Part shown: one piece after another, positions 44,876-56,624 of the stretch | Layout of the letters: each line of letters begins with the position of its first letter | Position numbering within the stretch: the first letter of the stretch is position 1 | Origin: Aristolochia californica | Lineage: Eukaryota > Streptophyta > Magnoliopsida > Piperales > Aristolochiaceae | Assembly: GCA_029961685.1 (NCBI GenBank) | Contig: JARWKL010000008.1 | Location: 38,450,144 to 38,514,143 of the forward strand | Reading direction: 5' to 3' | Length of the DNA: 64,000 bases | Notes under the pieces: generated by a model | The model's database searches: none | Told to the model about the DNA's origin: nothing | The model's input: the letters and a program-made list of their open reading frames with translations, nothing else | Made by a program: the position numbers and the translations under genes

Positions 44876-45795
44876 GCAAAAGGATACACGCAAACATATG
44901 GCATAAACTATCAAAAGACATTCTCACCAGTGGAAAAATTAAGTATTGTTCGGGTATTGCTATCTCTTGTAGCTAACCTTGATTGGCCATTACACTAGCT
45001 TGATGTTAAAAATACTTTTCTCTGTAGAGATCTTAAATAAGAAATCTACATAGATGTTCCTCCGGGATATATGGCAAATTCGGATGCGAGGGTGGTGTGC
45101 AAGCTACAACGAACATTGTATGGCTTGTAGCAATCTGTTAGAGCATAGTTTGAGCGATTGAGTTTGGCAATGAGGAAATATGGTTTTCAACAAAGTAACT
45201 TAGATCATACGTTATTCTTAAAGCATCAACAGGGAAAGGTAACAACTTTAATAGTTTATGTAGATGATGTGATCTTTACAAGATATGACCCAAAAGAAAT
45301 AGCAAGACTTCAAGAACAACTAGCAACGGAATTTGAGATAAAAATCAAGGAGGACTCAAATATTTTCTGGAGATTGAAGTTGCTAGATCTAAGTAAGGCA
45401 TACTCCTTTTCCAACGAAAATATATCCTATATTTATTATCTGAAGTTGGACTACTGGAGTGTAAGCTGCAAATGCCCCAATAATCCAAAATCATAAGCTT
45501 GGAGAATACCCAAACCAAGTGCCAATAGATAAAGGAAGGTACTAGAGGTTGGTTGGGAAACTTATTTATCTCTCCCATACACAATCTGACATCGCCTATG
45601 CAGTAAGTGTAGTAATCCAATTCATGCATTATCCAAGTGAAGATCATATGAATGTTGTGAGTCAAATTCTTCGGTACCTAAAGTCCTCCCCCGGGAAAGG
45701 ACTTATATTCTCAAGAAACAACCACCTAAGGGTAGAAAGTTATACAGATGCTGACTGGGCATGGAACATCTCAGATAAAAGATCCACCCATTCAT
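44876..45795 (+). pseudogene. copia reverse transcriptase/RNase H fragment
   Basis: Begins within RT at AKGYTQTYGINYQKTFSPVEK and continues with LDVKNTFLCRDL, PPGYMANSDARVVCKLQRTLYGL, the catalytic LIVYVDDVIF (about 45253), RLVGKLIYLSHTQSDIAYAV and SYTDADWAWN. It stops abruptly at about 45795 in the STSGY region, where inverted neprosin flank begins. It is closest to the copia at 12.7-17.2 kb in wording (RLVGxLIYLSHT). Stops are frequent and no LTRs are present. Confidence 0.8.
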
Positions 45796-46600
45796 GGTCA
45801 TTTGATCTCAAAGAAGTTTATCACAACTTGCAGAAACTTGATATAGAGTAGAAATCCTTTGTCATATTGGGCTGAACTGTTCTATAAAGCAATGCTAACA
45901 TCAATTCAATCACGCTGATAATGAAGTTTCTCTGCTCATCGGTCCCATTTATGAGCAGTATCCAGATAGGAACAACTGCTTCTGCTACTAAAAATCGTGT
46001 TTTCATCCGTTTACTTACTTCCAAGTTAAAAGAATTACATGATAGTTTCTTTGTAGTAGCTGTGCAGAACAATTACCAACGGCCGCACCATCCATCACCA
46101 TCTGGCAATGATTCAGGTCTTAATGTGGTGAAATGGGGTTTTAACTATCTAAAATATTTCTATAACTGTGGCTTCAATCGGTTGATATGCCAAGAAGAAG
46201 ATTGGAAGATCATATTAGGTACCAAAGAGTAAGTACCCATTTATTTTAATATAAACTGTCGACAAACCCCAACCATGAGCCTATTATACAACGCCATCTG
46301 CTAATTCTAGATCACTACTACTACTACTACTACTACTAGATGATTAGGGTTCGTGTTTAGTGCCACCATGGAAGTGCAGTTCAGCAAGTGCCCCCAGGTC
46401 CTCCAAAATAGAAGTGTGGGCCAATCGTGGCAACATCAGCTGCTCCTAACTGATAGCATTGTGGTGTTGGTGTAATTGGAATAAGATTACTTGGAGCATC
46501 TACGAACTGCATGCTACTGTCTTTCACCTTCATATTACTCATATAAGCTGCCTTTTTATAGCCTTCAAAAGGGAATCTACCACTCCCCATTGGCTCATAA
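45796..46600 (-). pseudogene. neprosin exon 6 end and 3' flank, inverted (E)
   Basis: 46381-46600 on the minus strand encodes the neprosin C-terminus from MGSGRFPFEGYKKAAYM to HFYFGGPGGTC then TGA. 45796-46380 is its 3' flank including the TAG/CTA microsatellite. It is truncated at both sides and stands tail-to-tail with a plus-strand copy beginning at 46616. Confidence 0.8.
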
Positions 46601-46615
46601 GTTAGGATACAACAC

Positions 46616-47620
46616 CAACACCAGAATGCTATCAGTTAGGATACAACGCGGCTGATGTTGCCAATATTGGCCCACACTTCTATTTTGGAGGACCTGAAGG
46701 CACTTGTTGAACTGAACTTCCATGGCGGCATTGAATCACGAACCCTAATCATCTACCTGTGTCATCTACTACTACTACTACTAGTAGTAGTGATTTGTAA
46801 TAAGCAGATGGCGTTGTGTAATAGCTTGTCAAAAGTTTATATTAAAATAAATGGGTACTTACTCTTTGGTACCTAATATGATCGTCCTATCTTCTTCTTG
46901 GCATATCAAGAGATTGAAGCCATAGTTACTGAAATATTTTAGATAGAAGAAAATCCCTCTTCAAAGATTAATGAACGACAAGATCACACTCATTGCCAGA
47001 AGGTAATTATTCTTCATTGCTACTAGAAAGAAACTGTCATGGAATTCATTAACTTGGAAGTAAGTAAGCTGATGAAAACAAGATTTTTAGTAGTAGAGGC
47101 AGTTGTTCCTATCTAGATACTGCAACTCATTAATGGGGCTGCTGAGCAGAGAAACTTCATTTTCAGTTGTTCATGTCACTGTTCATACCTGTAGATGGAT
47201 CTAAATGCCAAAATGCCAACAATATGAAAAAAAATCGTCTTCACATAAATTAATCCATCATCTCTTAGCATTATTCTTATCCTTAATTAATTTTAGATAA
47301 TCCTTTCTCATTATTATCTACCCACCAAACACCTTTGCAGTCTCTTTCCATATTCTTCCCAATTTCTCCTTTCTCAATCCAAGCCACATGGCAATCTACA
47401 CATGGGTAAAATGTCTTTGCTGAAGTAGGACAATCACAGTCTACACGTGGCAACCAAGAGGAGGATTAGGCGGTTTTGGTGAGGGTGCCCTTTCGTTGCT
47501 TTCCTTGTCACATATGTTGTCATAGGGCTCAGAGGTTATTTGTCCCCTGAGGATTGAATTGTCTGGTCATGAATGTCATACGTGGGCCACTCCCACATAT
47601 AGGTACGAGGTCTATGAAGC
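46616..47620 (+). pseudogene. neprosin exon 6 tail and 3' flank of block C
   Basis: 46616-46710 is the end of exon 6 (CYQLGYNAADVANIGPHFYF, stop TGA at 46708). The microsatellite and 3' flank follow, collinear with 1942-2720 to about 47490, then a stretch shared only with the inverted copy at 32220-32400. Everything upstream of the exon 6 tail is missing. Confidence 0.8.
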
Positions 47621-48641
47621 ATATACCAAATATATGAAATAAGTTAATTCTAATATGCTGTTGATCATCATTCAAGTAAACCGGTAAATAAATAATTAAT
47701 AATATATAAAATTCTTGAAATTTTTAAAAAATAAGAACATATTTATAATATATGATGGTAGTAAAAAATTATTCAATAAAATAAATAACAACATCTTCCT
47801 AAGTATATAAAATTACAAGAATACCCTTACGTTATCGATAAACAATAGGTATTATCTTATTCCATTTGATTTTGATAAATAGTAAAACAATAAATAAGTA
47901 AAATTACCTAATTACATACACAACTAAGATATTCCACTTTTAAGTTTCTCTGTCATCAACTTCATCCTTCAATAGAGCTCTAATGGTTTTAGAGAGTTTT
48001 CAATTGCGTCCATTTTTGCTCTTTCTATGCTTCTCTTGTATGCCCTTTTGAATAGGAAATTTTCTTTCTTTATTGCTCTTTCTATGCGCAACAAAATCTG
48101 CCCCTTCATGTTTTCCGTCGGTATTGTGTGGCTACGTTGCTATCTTCGGTTGATCTCAGGCCGTTTCGTCTGAGCCTCTGAGGGGGGGAGATGGGTAATA
48201 AGTCGGGATTTCGGATTCAGCAGTGGAGATTGAGCGAAAATGGGGAAGGAAGTCGACTTCAATCTGCTCCGTTTGGTAAGTTCTTCAGTCTTCCTGTCTT
48301 CCCTGCAACGCCAAGGGAACGCAGCACAGAGGCGAGAATCGAGATCGATAGCACCTTCTACTCCTTTGCTCTCTTTCAACCTTTCAAGTAACCTAATCTC
48401 ATGCTTCTTTCTTTTCTTTTCTCTGGTTTCTGATCGCCCGTCACCAACTCGTGTCGTCGAAAATCGGCGATCGTGACCGACTTCCCCAATAATTTTCTTC
48501 TCTTTCCGATTTAACACCTTACGGCTCTTTTTTGGGGTGGTTTTTATTCCGCTTTTTAAGTTTCTCTGTCATCAACTTTATCCTTCAATTGAGCTCTAAT
48601 GGTTTTAGAGAGTTTTCAATTGCATCCATTTTTCCTCTTTC
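47621..48641 (+). other. novel segment bounded by a 96-bp direct repeat, upstream of PIP1 copy C
   Basis: 47931-48026 and 48546-48641 are near-identical direct repeats (AAGTTTCTCTGTCATCAACTT..., GGTTTTAGAGAGTTTTCAATTGC). Between them is GC-richer DNA with a short open frame at 48191-48391 and an ATGGGGAAGGAAGTCGACTT start followed by a possible donor GTAAGT (48276). The second repeat copy joins PIP1 exon 1 at codon TAC (48642), replacing the normal start of the gene. I do not recognise the protein. Confidence 0.5.
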
Positions 48642-49559
48642 TACAAGAAGCCTCCACCAGCTCCTTTGTTTGAGCCAGGGGAACTCAAGTCATGGTCTTT
48701 CTGGAGATCTGGAATTGCAGAGTTCATAACTACCTTCCTTTTTCTCTACATCACGATCTTGACCGTGATGGGGGTTAACAGAGCTCCCAACAAGTGTGCA
48801 TCGGTGGGTATTCAGCGGATTGCTTGGGCCTTCGGTGGTATGATCTTTGCCTTGGTCTACTGCACAGCTGGGATCTCAGGTAAAAAATTGTTTTTTTCTT
48901 TTCAGATTTTTTCTTTCTCTGCTTGGGATAAATTTAAAAAACAAAATTCTCTTTATTTTCTGTTTTCTTCTTTTGAATGTTGGGACGATTTCTCTGCCAA
49001 CCAACTAGAATTCTCCTTTTTTTGTGTCATTCTGAGAAGAACTTCGTCCTTTCTGTCTTTTTTCTTTAATATTCTGCTATTTTTTCTGCTATATGGCTTA
49101 AAATCTGCTAAATATATTTGCTGTTCTTCTGTATCAGTTTTCCTTTTGTTTTTCTTTGTGTCCTCATAATTTTGTACGGGATTGGATTGGTCAAGATGAC
49201 TACTATGGGAACGGTTTGGTTTCTGATTTTGAATCTCACGCTTCTGAGTTGTCTTCCTTTCAGGTGGACACATCAACCCTGCTGTTACCTTTGGGCTTTT
49301 CCTGGCCAGAAAGCTTTCCCTCACCAGGGCCCTCTACTACATTGTGATGCAATGCTTGGGTGCAATCTGTGGTGCTGGAGTTGTCAAGGGCTTTGGAAAG
49401 AGTCCTTACGAGGTTTCTGGTGGTGGTGCCAACGTGGTTGCCCATGGCTAAACAAAAGGTGATGGCCTTGGTGCTGAGATTGTGGGAACCTTTGTTCTTG
49501 TTTACACTGTCTTCTCTGCCACCGATGCCAAGAGAAATGCCAGGGATTCTCATGTTCCT
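48642..49559 (+). pseudogene. PIP1: PIP1-type aquaporin, copy C (truncated, premature stop)
   Basis: Exon 1 part (48642-48879) begins at [18 protein letters not shown] and so lacks about the first 35 residues and the start codon. Its reading frame is otherwise intact to [11 protein letters not shown]. Exon 2 (49264-49559) reads [20 protein letters not shown]...[21 protein letters not shown] without the indels seen in copies A and B. A Tyr codon is changed to TAA at 49449-49451 (before [13 protein letters not shown]). Exon 3 with the second NPA motif does not follow within the next 650 bases. Non-functional. Confidence 0.85.
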
Positions 49560-49689
49560 GTAAGTATTAGTTAAAAAACCAAATCTTTCCTTTATAGTGA
49601 TCTGAGTTCTTCAAATGTTGAATTTGTTTACTGGTCTTTCAAAAGGTTTCTTGTTCTGATAATATGCCATCTCTGCTAACTAATTCTTG

Positions 49690-50214
49690 AATCTTGCTCT
49701 ATGTTCTGCATAGTTTCTCCAAGCTACTTAGATTAGATTTTACTTCTTCTCATCTTGTTTCCTAGGTCGTGGATTTCCTTCCTGTGGCTTTTGATTCCGC
49801 AGTTCCTATTGTTTGTCTTTTGCAACTCTTTGCTAGTAGAATCTACAGCCTCAGCCTAAACTGCTTCAAGAAAACAATAGGCTCCAACCACCATGTCTCA
49901 TCTCAATATTCCAAATTCTGATATACTTGAAAGACCACCCTCACTCTCATTCCTAAATGGTTTCTCCAGATAAGGCTTCTCAGCTTTTAAAAGGGGTTCT
50001 CCATGCTTTTCCTTGGATGCTTGCTTTTTACTCAAAGTTGGCATCTGTTTCAAGGGTCCCTCCCCCCATAACCTTTACCCTGAAAAAATGGAAATTTGAT
50101 CCTCCAAATGCCCATTGCACATGATATTATTGATGTCTTTCAATTATTTAAGGGCAACTTCATTACTCCTATCCTACTCTATTTTTGTATCTTAACTCCA
50201 TTATTGACTTTGTG
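49690..50214. other. unassigned DNA after PIP1 copy C
   Basis: Single-copy in the window and without a recognised gene. It starts where copy C stops matching copy A's intron 2 (about 49680). It contains no PIP1 exon 3. It ends where neprosin 3' flank (TGATCTGTAATAAGCAGATGG) begins at about 50213. Confidence 0.5.
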
Positions 50215-50262
50215 ATCTGTAATAAGCAGATGGCGTTGTGTAATAGGCTCATGGTTGGGGTT

Positions 50263-51273
50263 TGTATATGGCAGAGATCCGCCTCGACTTTTATCGTATG
50301 AACCCGGTGCATCCAAGGTGGCCACCTTGGACTAGGCTTTAGCAGAAAGGGACGTCATGCTCAATGAGGTGCGAACTTATCTCCAGGAGGCTCAGAATAC
50401 TATGAAATTATATTATGATAAGAAGCACCGAGAAGTATTCTTTTCTCCAGGAGATTATGTATGGCTGCGTCTCCAACATTACAAGCAGCTTTCACTGATA
50501 GCCTCCAAATACCACAAGCTCTTTTCGAAATATTATGGTCCCTTTCAGGTGTTGGACCGCATTGGCACAGTCGCCTACCGCTTGCAACTTCCACCCGAGG
50601 CCAAGATCCACAATGTGTTTCATGTCTCCCAACTGAAGGCCTTCCAGGGAGACTCCCCATTACTGCACACCCCCTCTACCCCCACTACATGAGAGATGTG
50701 TCCTTTCTACTCTCGCGCAAGTGTTGCAGGCCCGTCGCATTCAGGGCGATTGGGAGGTACTAGTGTAGTGGGCGGATGCCGACCCCATTGACACTACATG
50801 GGAGCCCTTAGTCGCTTTCAGTGCTCTATACTCCACTTTCGAGCTTGAGGACAAGCTCTTTCTCCAGAAGGGGGGTGATGTTATGGACTCCATAGCATCC
50901 CGAGTTATTAACAGGCGTAGGAATTAAATTATGTTATTTCCCTTTTTATGTATTTCAATTTGGTTTGGTTTGTTCTGGATGTAAATTGGCGTGAACCAAT
51001 GGACCCACGGGTCTAACTTGTATTTTCGTCCCCAAACCTATTTATGGGGATGACAAGAGGAATGAAGATTAAGCATTGAGAAATCTAGTTTAGACAGGTC
51101 AGATTCTCCCTCAGAGGTCCAAGTCGAGCTTCTTTCATAGCTCAATCATCTCTATTCCGTCATCACCATTCCGCGTTCAAGAAATAGAGCTTCTCTCTTA
51201 GCGTCAACATCCAATCTGGAGGGAAGAGAAGGAAGAAGGGTGACAAGATCCATGGCTCGGGAAGATCCTAACA
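50263..51273 (+). mobile_element. 5'-truncated Ty3 chromovirus: integrase tail, chromodomain and 3' LTR
   Basis: The frame starts VYGRDPPRLLSYEPGASKVA, then AERDVMLNEVRTYLQEAQNT, YYDKKHREVFFSPGDYVWLR (integrase C-terminal region) and KIHNVFHVSQLKAF. After a frameshift and stop a chromodomain follows: VLQARRIQGDWEVLV-x-WADADP...TTWEPL (about 50720-50810). The purine-rich AGAAGGGGGGTGA precedes an LTR at 50879-51273 with TGTTATGG...CCTAACA ends. It lies inside neprosin 3' flank, which resumes at 51274. Stops at 50335 and in the chromodomain make it inactive. Confidence 0.85.
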
Positions 51274-51970
51274 GTTTATATTAAAATAAATGGGTACTTA
51301 CTCTTGGGTACCTAATATGATCGTCCAACCTTCTTCTTGGCATATCAAGTGATTGAAGCCATAGTTATTGAAATGTTTTAGATAGTAGAAAACCCCCCTG
51401 AAAAGATTAATGAACGACAAGATCACACTCATTGCCTAATGGTAATTGGTTCTTCTCTGCTACTAGAAAGAAATTGTCATGGAATTCTTTAACTTGGAAG
51501 TAAGTAAGCTGATGAAAACAAGATTTTTAGTAGCAGAAGCAGTTGTTCATGTATGGATGTTGTAGCTCATTAATGGGGCTGTTGAGAAGAGAAACTTCAT
51601 TTTCAATTGTTCCTGTCATTGACTTGCATAGTTTTACTTTTGCGGTATACCTATGACAAAGGGTTTCTACTCTATTTCATGTTTCTGCAACTTGAAATAA
51701 TCGTATTTGAGATCAAATGTGAAAAATATTTAGTCTTCTTCATTTGCTTTATCGTAAAGTCTCATAAAAGCTGCCATACTCGTCTTTAAAAAGGGTATTC
51801 TTCTTCAATGATGCAAACAAACAATTACAGACCAAGAAGCCCCCATAACACTAAGCGGCTTTAACTCGGTAGATGAAAAATTGGAATGATTTTTATGTCA
51901 TAAAAAAACAACCTGATTAGTGACCCATGATTTGAACAGGTATGAGTGAACCTTAATTTTGTTAAAGTTG
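51274..51970 (+). repeat. neprosin 3'-flank block (G)
   Basis: Plus-strand flank from GTTTATATTAAAATAAATGGG on, collinear with 2072-2400 and then with the inverted block 43735-44450. It continues the flank that begins at 50213 and is split by the chromovirus. No gene. Confidence 0.75.
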
Positions 51971-52980
51971 TTAGAATTGTTAGAAGGAATTATTCTTTCG
52001 GGACTATTTTTAGTCCTTAGACCATGTCTTCCGAAATGTAAAACAAAAGAATTTTTGTTTTTCTGTAAGGCTATTTTTAAACCATTTTGATTTTTGAATA
52101 AACAGTTTTTTTTCTAGCTCCCGGATTTTTGCTTTATATACGAAAAATTCAACCTCTGGTTTCAAAGCTAGATTAGCGACTCCGGGAAGAAAATTCCTTT
52201 TGGCGACCCCTCGTCTTCTTGCGCCGTAGCCGTAGAAGGAGAGAGGTCTGACATCAAGAAAAAAAAAGAAATTTGTGAGACCCCTCTAGAAAAGAAAATT
52301 CCGTTCGGGAAGAAATCCCAAAATCAGAGACGACGAGAGAGAAAAGAAATTTGAGAGGGAGAGAGCGAGACGGCTCTAGAGAAGAAAATTTCGGAACCCA
52401 GAGATCCCGAAAATCAAAGACGGCTGCAGACCCATCCTAACTCGATGAAAGCTCCCTCTGGAGCTTCCCAAAAATCAGAGACGGTGAAAGAGACATTAAG
52501 AAAAAAATAGCCACATCGTAGCCGCAGACCCCTCCTGACTCGACAAAAGCTCCGTTCGGAGCTTCCCGAAACCTAGAGATCCCAAAAATTAGAGACGACG
52601 AGAGAGACATCAAGAAAAAAAAATAGTCGTGCCGCAACCGCAAACCCTTCTTCGCCGATGTCTGCTTCCTAACTTTGGATGGAAGAAACGACTCTGATTT
52701 CTTCGCCGGCGTCGACGTTGCCATCGCTTGGGTTCTCGCCCCGTCAAACGGCTGATCAGTCTTCATTTTTCCAGCGTTGCTTTGAGGAGAGAGGAGCAGC
52801 AACTGTTTCGCGGAGATAAGAGAGAAATAAAAAAACGAGGAGAGCATTTATAGGAGGGAGAAGAAAAAAATACGAGGAGGAGAGCGTTTCGAGGAGAGGA
52901 GAAATAAAAAAATAAGGAGAGCCTCGTGTTGATTTGAGGAGAGAAGAACGACGCTTGTTTCGAGGAGAGAAAAACAAATC
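51971..52980 (+). mobile_element. 5' leader (possible LTR) of the copia element at 53-56.6 kb
   Basis: A possible LTR start TGTTAGAATTGTTAGAAGG lies at about 51968. 52250-52650 contains imperfect direct repeats, the clearest being two ~110-base units at 52430-52536 and 52541-52650 with GCAGACCC...AAGCTCC...GGAGCTTCCC. 52541-52980 matches the leader of the copia at 4848-5340. Purine-rich, no credible protein. The LTR boundaries are not certain because no 3' LTR is present. Confidence 0.5.
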
Positions 52981-55900
52981 CTTGAGGTGAAAAAAATAGT
53001 AAGAATGACAATAGTTTTGTTCAACCAGCAATTCCAAAGCTTAATGAACACTTTGATCATGGAAAATTTTCTGCACTCGAAGGAATATTGGGACTTGATA
53101 GAAGAAGGGACCCCTAGAGCAGAATCAAGGGCAGAACTCACAGAAGAACAAAAGAAGGTGATTGCATATGCAAAGCTCAAGGATTTGAAGGTTAAAAATT
53201 ATCTCTTCCAAGTCATTGATCGATCAATCCTTGAGACTATTTTGAACAAGGATACATCGAAGAATATTTGAGAGTCCATGAAGCAAAAGTACAAGGGGAC
53301 GGCACAGGTGCAACGTGTACAACATCAACACTTCAAAAGGAATTTGACGTGCTCAACATGAAGTTAGGAGAATCTATGAATGAATATTTTGCTCGAACCC
53401 TTACTATAGCTAACAAGATGAGGGTTCATGGTGAGAAAATGGAGGATATTGTGGTATTTTGAAAAGATTCTAAGATCTATGACAACAAAATTCGACTATG
53501 TTGTGTGCCCAATTGAAGAGTCTAATGATCTAGACACCTTGTCCATTGATGTGCTACAAAGCAGTCTTCTAGTGCATGAACAACGCATGAATAGTCATGT
53601 TGTGGAAGAACAAGCATTGAAGGTTACTTATGAAGGACAATCAAGAGGAAGAGGACAAGGTCGTGGCGGATTTAGAGGGAAAGGACGAGGTAGGCAAAAT
53701 TTTGACAAGTCTACCATTGAGTGTTACAATTGTCATAAGGTTGGACATTTTCAATATGAATGCCCAGCAAAGGGGAGAAAGACAAATGCACATTATGCAG
53801 AAGTTAATGAAGAAATGTTGTTAGTGGCATATTTGGACTCCAAGGAAGCTAGTAAAGAGGAGTTATGGTTCCTTGATTCATGTTGCAACAACCATATGTG
53901 TGGCAAGAAGGAGCTTGTCTTCATGCTTGATGAAAGTTTTAGCAATTTTGTAAAGTTGAGAGACAATTCAAGCATGACTGTGATAAGAAAAGGAAACATA
54001 CGAATGCTGGTGAATGGACTTGTGCAGGTCATCACTGAGGTGTTTTATGTTCCAGAACTGAAGACTAATTTGCTAAGTGTTGGACAACTACAAGAAAAGG
54101 GGCTTGCAATTCTCATACAGCATGGGGAATGTAAAATTTATCATCCTGAGAGAGGATTGATCATGGAGACTGCAATGACCTCAAACAAAATGTTCATCTT
54201 ATCTGCCCAAAAACAGCCAAAAGAAGAAATATGTTTTTCTTCTCTTACAGAGGATCCAACTTGGATTTGGCACTCTAGATATGGACATTTTAAGCTTCAA
54301 TGGCTTAAAAACTCTTCATCGAAAAAGAATGGTGAATGGACTGCCTCACTTTATAGCTCATTCGACGGTATGTGAAAATTGTTTGGTAGGAAAACAACAC
54401 AGAGATTCATTTCAAAAGAAAGCACATGGAGGGCTTCTTAGAATCTTCAACTGGTGCATGCTAATATCTGTGGACCAATCAACCCTACTTCAAAAGGCAA
54501 TAAAACGTATCTAATCACTTTCATTTATGATTTTAGCCGCAAAACTTGGGTTTATTTCTTGGTAGATAAATCAGAAGCTTTCATTACTTTCAAGAATTAT
54601 AAGAGTCGTGTTGAGAGAGAAACTAGTTCATATATAAGATGTATTCGCACTGATTGTAGACGAGAATTTACATCACACGAGTTCACAAATTTTTGTAAAG
54701 AAAATAACATACGTAGACAACTGACTGCAGAATATACTCTAGAACAAAACAGAATTACAGTGAGAAAAAACCAAACCATTATGAATATAGTTCAAAGCAT
54801 GCTTTCAGGAAGAAAGATTCCAAAAACTTTCTGGCCTGAAGCAGTCAATTAGACTGTTTATGTTCTGAAAAGAAGTCCAACTTTGGTAGTTAAAAACATG
54901 ACTCTGGAAGAAGCTTGGAGTGGAATTAAACCATCAGTTGATCATTTCAGTGTTTGGTTGCATATCATATGTTCATATTCTTGATAATGAGAGGACTAAA
55001 CTTGATGACAAGAGTGTGAGATGTATTCTACTCAGAGTTAGTGAGGAATCAAAAACATATAGATTGTATGATCCAGTTTCTCAGAAGATAATAGTAAGCA
55101 AAGATGTGAATTTTGAAGAAGAAAACAGTTAGGATTGGAGCAAGAGTCATGAAGAAGCTATTACGGCTGATCTGGACTGAGGAGAAAGTGACAAAGAATC
55201 TCTCCCAATAAATAACAATGGTGGAAACATTGAAGCTGATCACCATGACAATTCAACAGAAGATATAGAGGGTGATCATTCAGATGAGTCAAATGAAGAA
55301 AATAGGAGTAATGGCAATGCAGAAAGATCAGAAGGCCACCAGCTTGGATGAGAGATTACGAAAGTGGAGAAGGTCTCTCTGAGGAAGAAAGTATTGTATA
55401 CCAAGTTTTGTTTGCAAGCAGTGATCCAGTCTCATTTGGTGATGTTGTGAAAAGTATGAAGTGGAGAAAAACAATGGATGTAGAAATAGAAGTCATAGAG
55501 AGAAATGATACGGAGAGTTGACAGACTTACTTGTTGAAGCAAAGAAGGTTGGGGTAAAATGGGTTAATAAAACAAAGCTCAATGAGAATGGAAAAGTAGA
55601 TAAGTACAAAGCCTGGTTGGTCGCAAAGGGATACACTCAAAAGCATGGAGTAGATTATACTGAGGTTTTTGCACCTGTAGCTCGGTTAGATACAATTTGC
55701 CTAGTGATTTCTCTTACAGCTCTAAAGGAGTGGACAATCTACCAATTAGATGTAAAGTCAGCCTTTTTGCATGGTGAACTAAGTGAAAAAGTATTTGTCG
55801 AACAACCACTTGGCTATGAACAGAAGGGCAATGAGTAGAAGGTTTTAAGACTGAAAAAAGCCTTGTATGGATTTAAACAAGCTCCACAAGCTTGGTATAG

Positions 55901-56620
55901 TCATATAGAGTCCAATTTCATGAAAGAAGAATTTGAGAAATGCCACCATGAACCTACTTTATTCATCAAGACTGGAAATGAAGGTAAGATCTTAATTGTG
56001 TGTCTCGATGTGGACGATCTTATATTTACTGGGAATGATGAGTTAATGTTTGCTATGTTTAAAAAAAACATGATGCTTATTTTGATATGACTGATCTTGG
56101 AAAAATGAGATGTTTTCTTGGCATTGGGGTGATGCAAAGATCAGATGGCATATTTATTAGTCAAAAGAAATATGTTCATGAAGTGTCGAAGAGGTTCAAC
56201 ATGGACAAGTGCAACCCAGTTTGCAATCCTATGGTTCCTGGATTCAAGCTCATGAAAAATGGAGATGGAGTATAGACAATACTTTCTAAAAGCAGATTGT
56301 GGGAAGTCTTATGTATTTGACTGCCACCCGTCCAGATGTTATGTTTGTGGTGAGTCTCATCAGTAGATTCATGGATTGCCCTAATGAACTTCATTTTCAA
56401 GCAGCAAAGTGGATATTAAGGTATTTGAAAGGTACTATTGATTTTGGTGTGTTCTACAAGAAGGAAGGAAGTGAGGAATTAATTGCCTACACAAATAGTG
56501 ATTATGTTGAGGAATTAGACAAGAGGAAAAACACTTCAGGTTATGTGTTTATGTTGGGCTCAGGAGCAGTGTCTTGGTCCTCGAAGAAACAACCTATAGT
56601 CACTTTGTCCACTACTTAAG
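52981..56620 (+). mobile_element. Ty1/copia retrotransposon, gag to RNase H, decayed
   Basis: Same family as 4848-6840 but with more of pol. Gag (53005-53700: ILHSKEYWDLIEEG-like start, MKLGESMNEYFARTLTIANK, KILRSMTTKFDYVVCPIEES), zinc knuckle CYNCHKVGHFQYEC, protease site WFLDSCCNNHMCG, integrase (54454-54850) with TVRKNQT in place of A-E-R-K-N, RT (55518-56090) with [20 protein letters not shown] and CLDVDDLIF (normally YVDD), and RNase H up to SSKKQPIVTLSTT. At 56620 the element is cut by the next transposon. At least eight stops or shifts. No 3' LTR follows. Confidence 0.88.
53428..54375 (+). pseudogene. copia gag C-terminal, zinc knuckle, protease
   Basis: The longest open stretch of this element, about 315 codons. 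It covers UBN2 gag C-terminal sequence, an RG-rich segment (GRGQGRGGFRGKGRGR), the zinc knuckle (CX2CX4HX4C intact), the protease region with D-S-C in place of D-S-G, and NLLSVGQLQEKG. It ends inside the GAG-pre-integrase domain. Confidence 0.8.
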
Positions 56621-56624
56621 CTAT

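Noticed and set aside
48191..48476. Short proteins MGNKSGFRIQQW... and MGKEVDFNLLRL...
   Set aside because: Too short and unrecognised to call as genes; kept only as a note on the segment between the 96-bp repeats.
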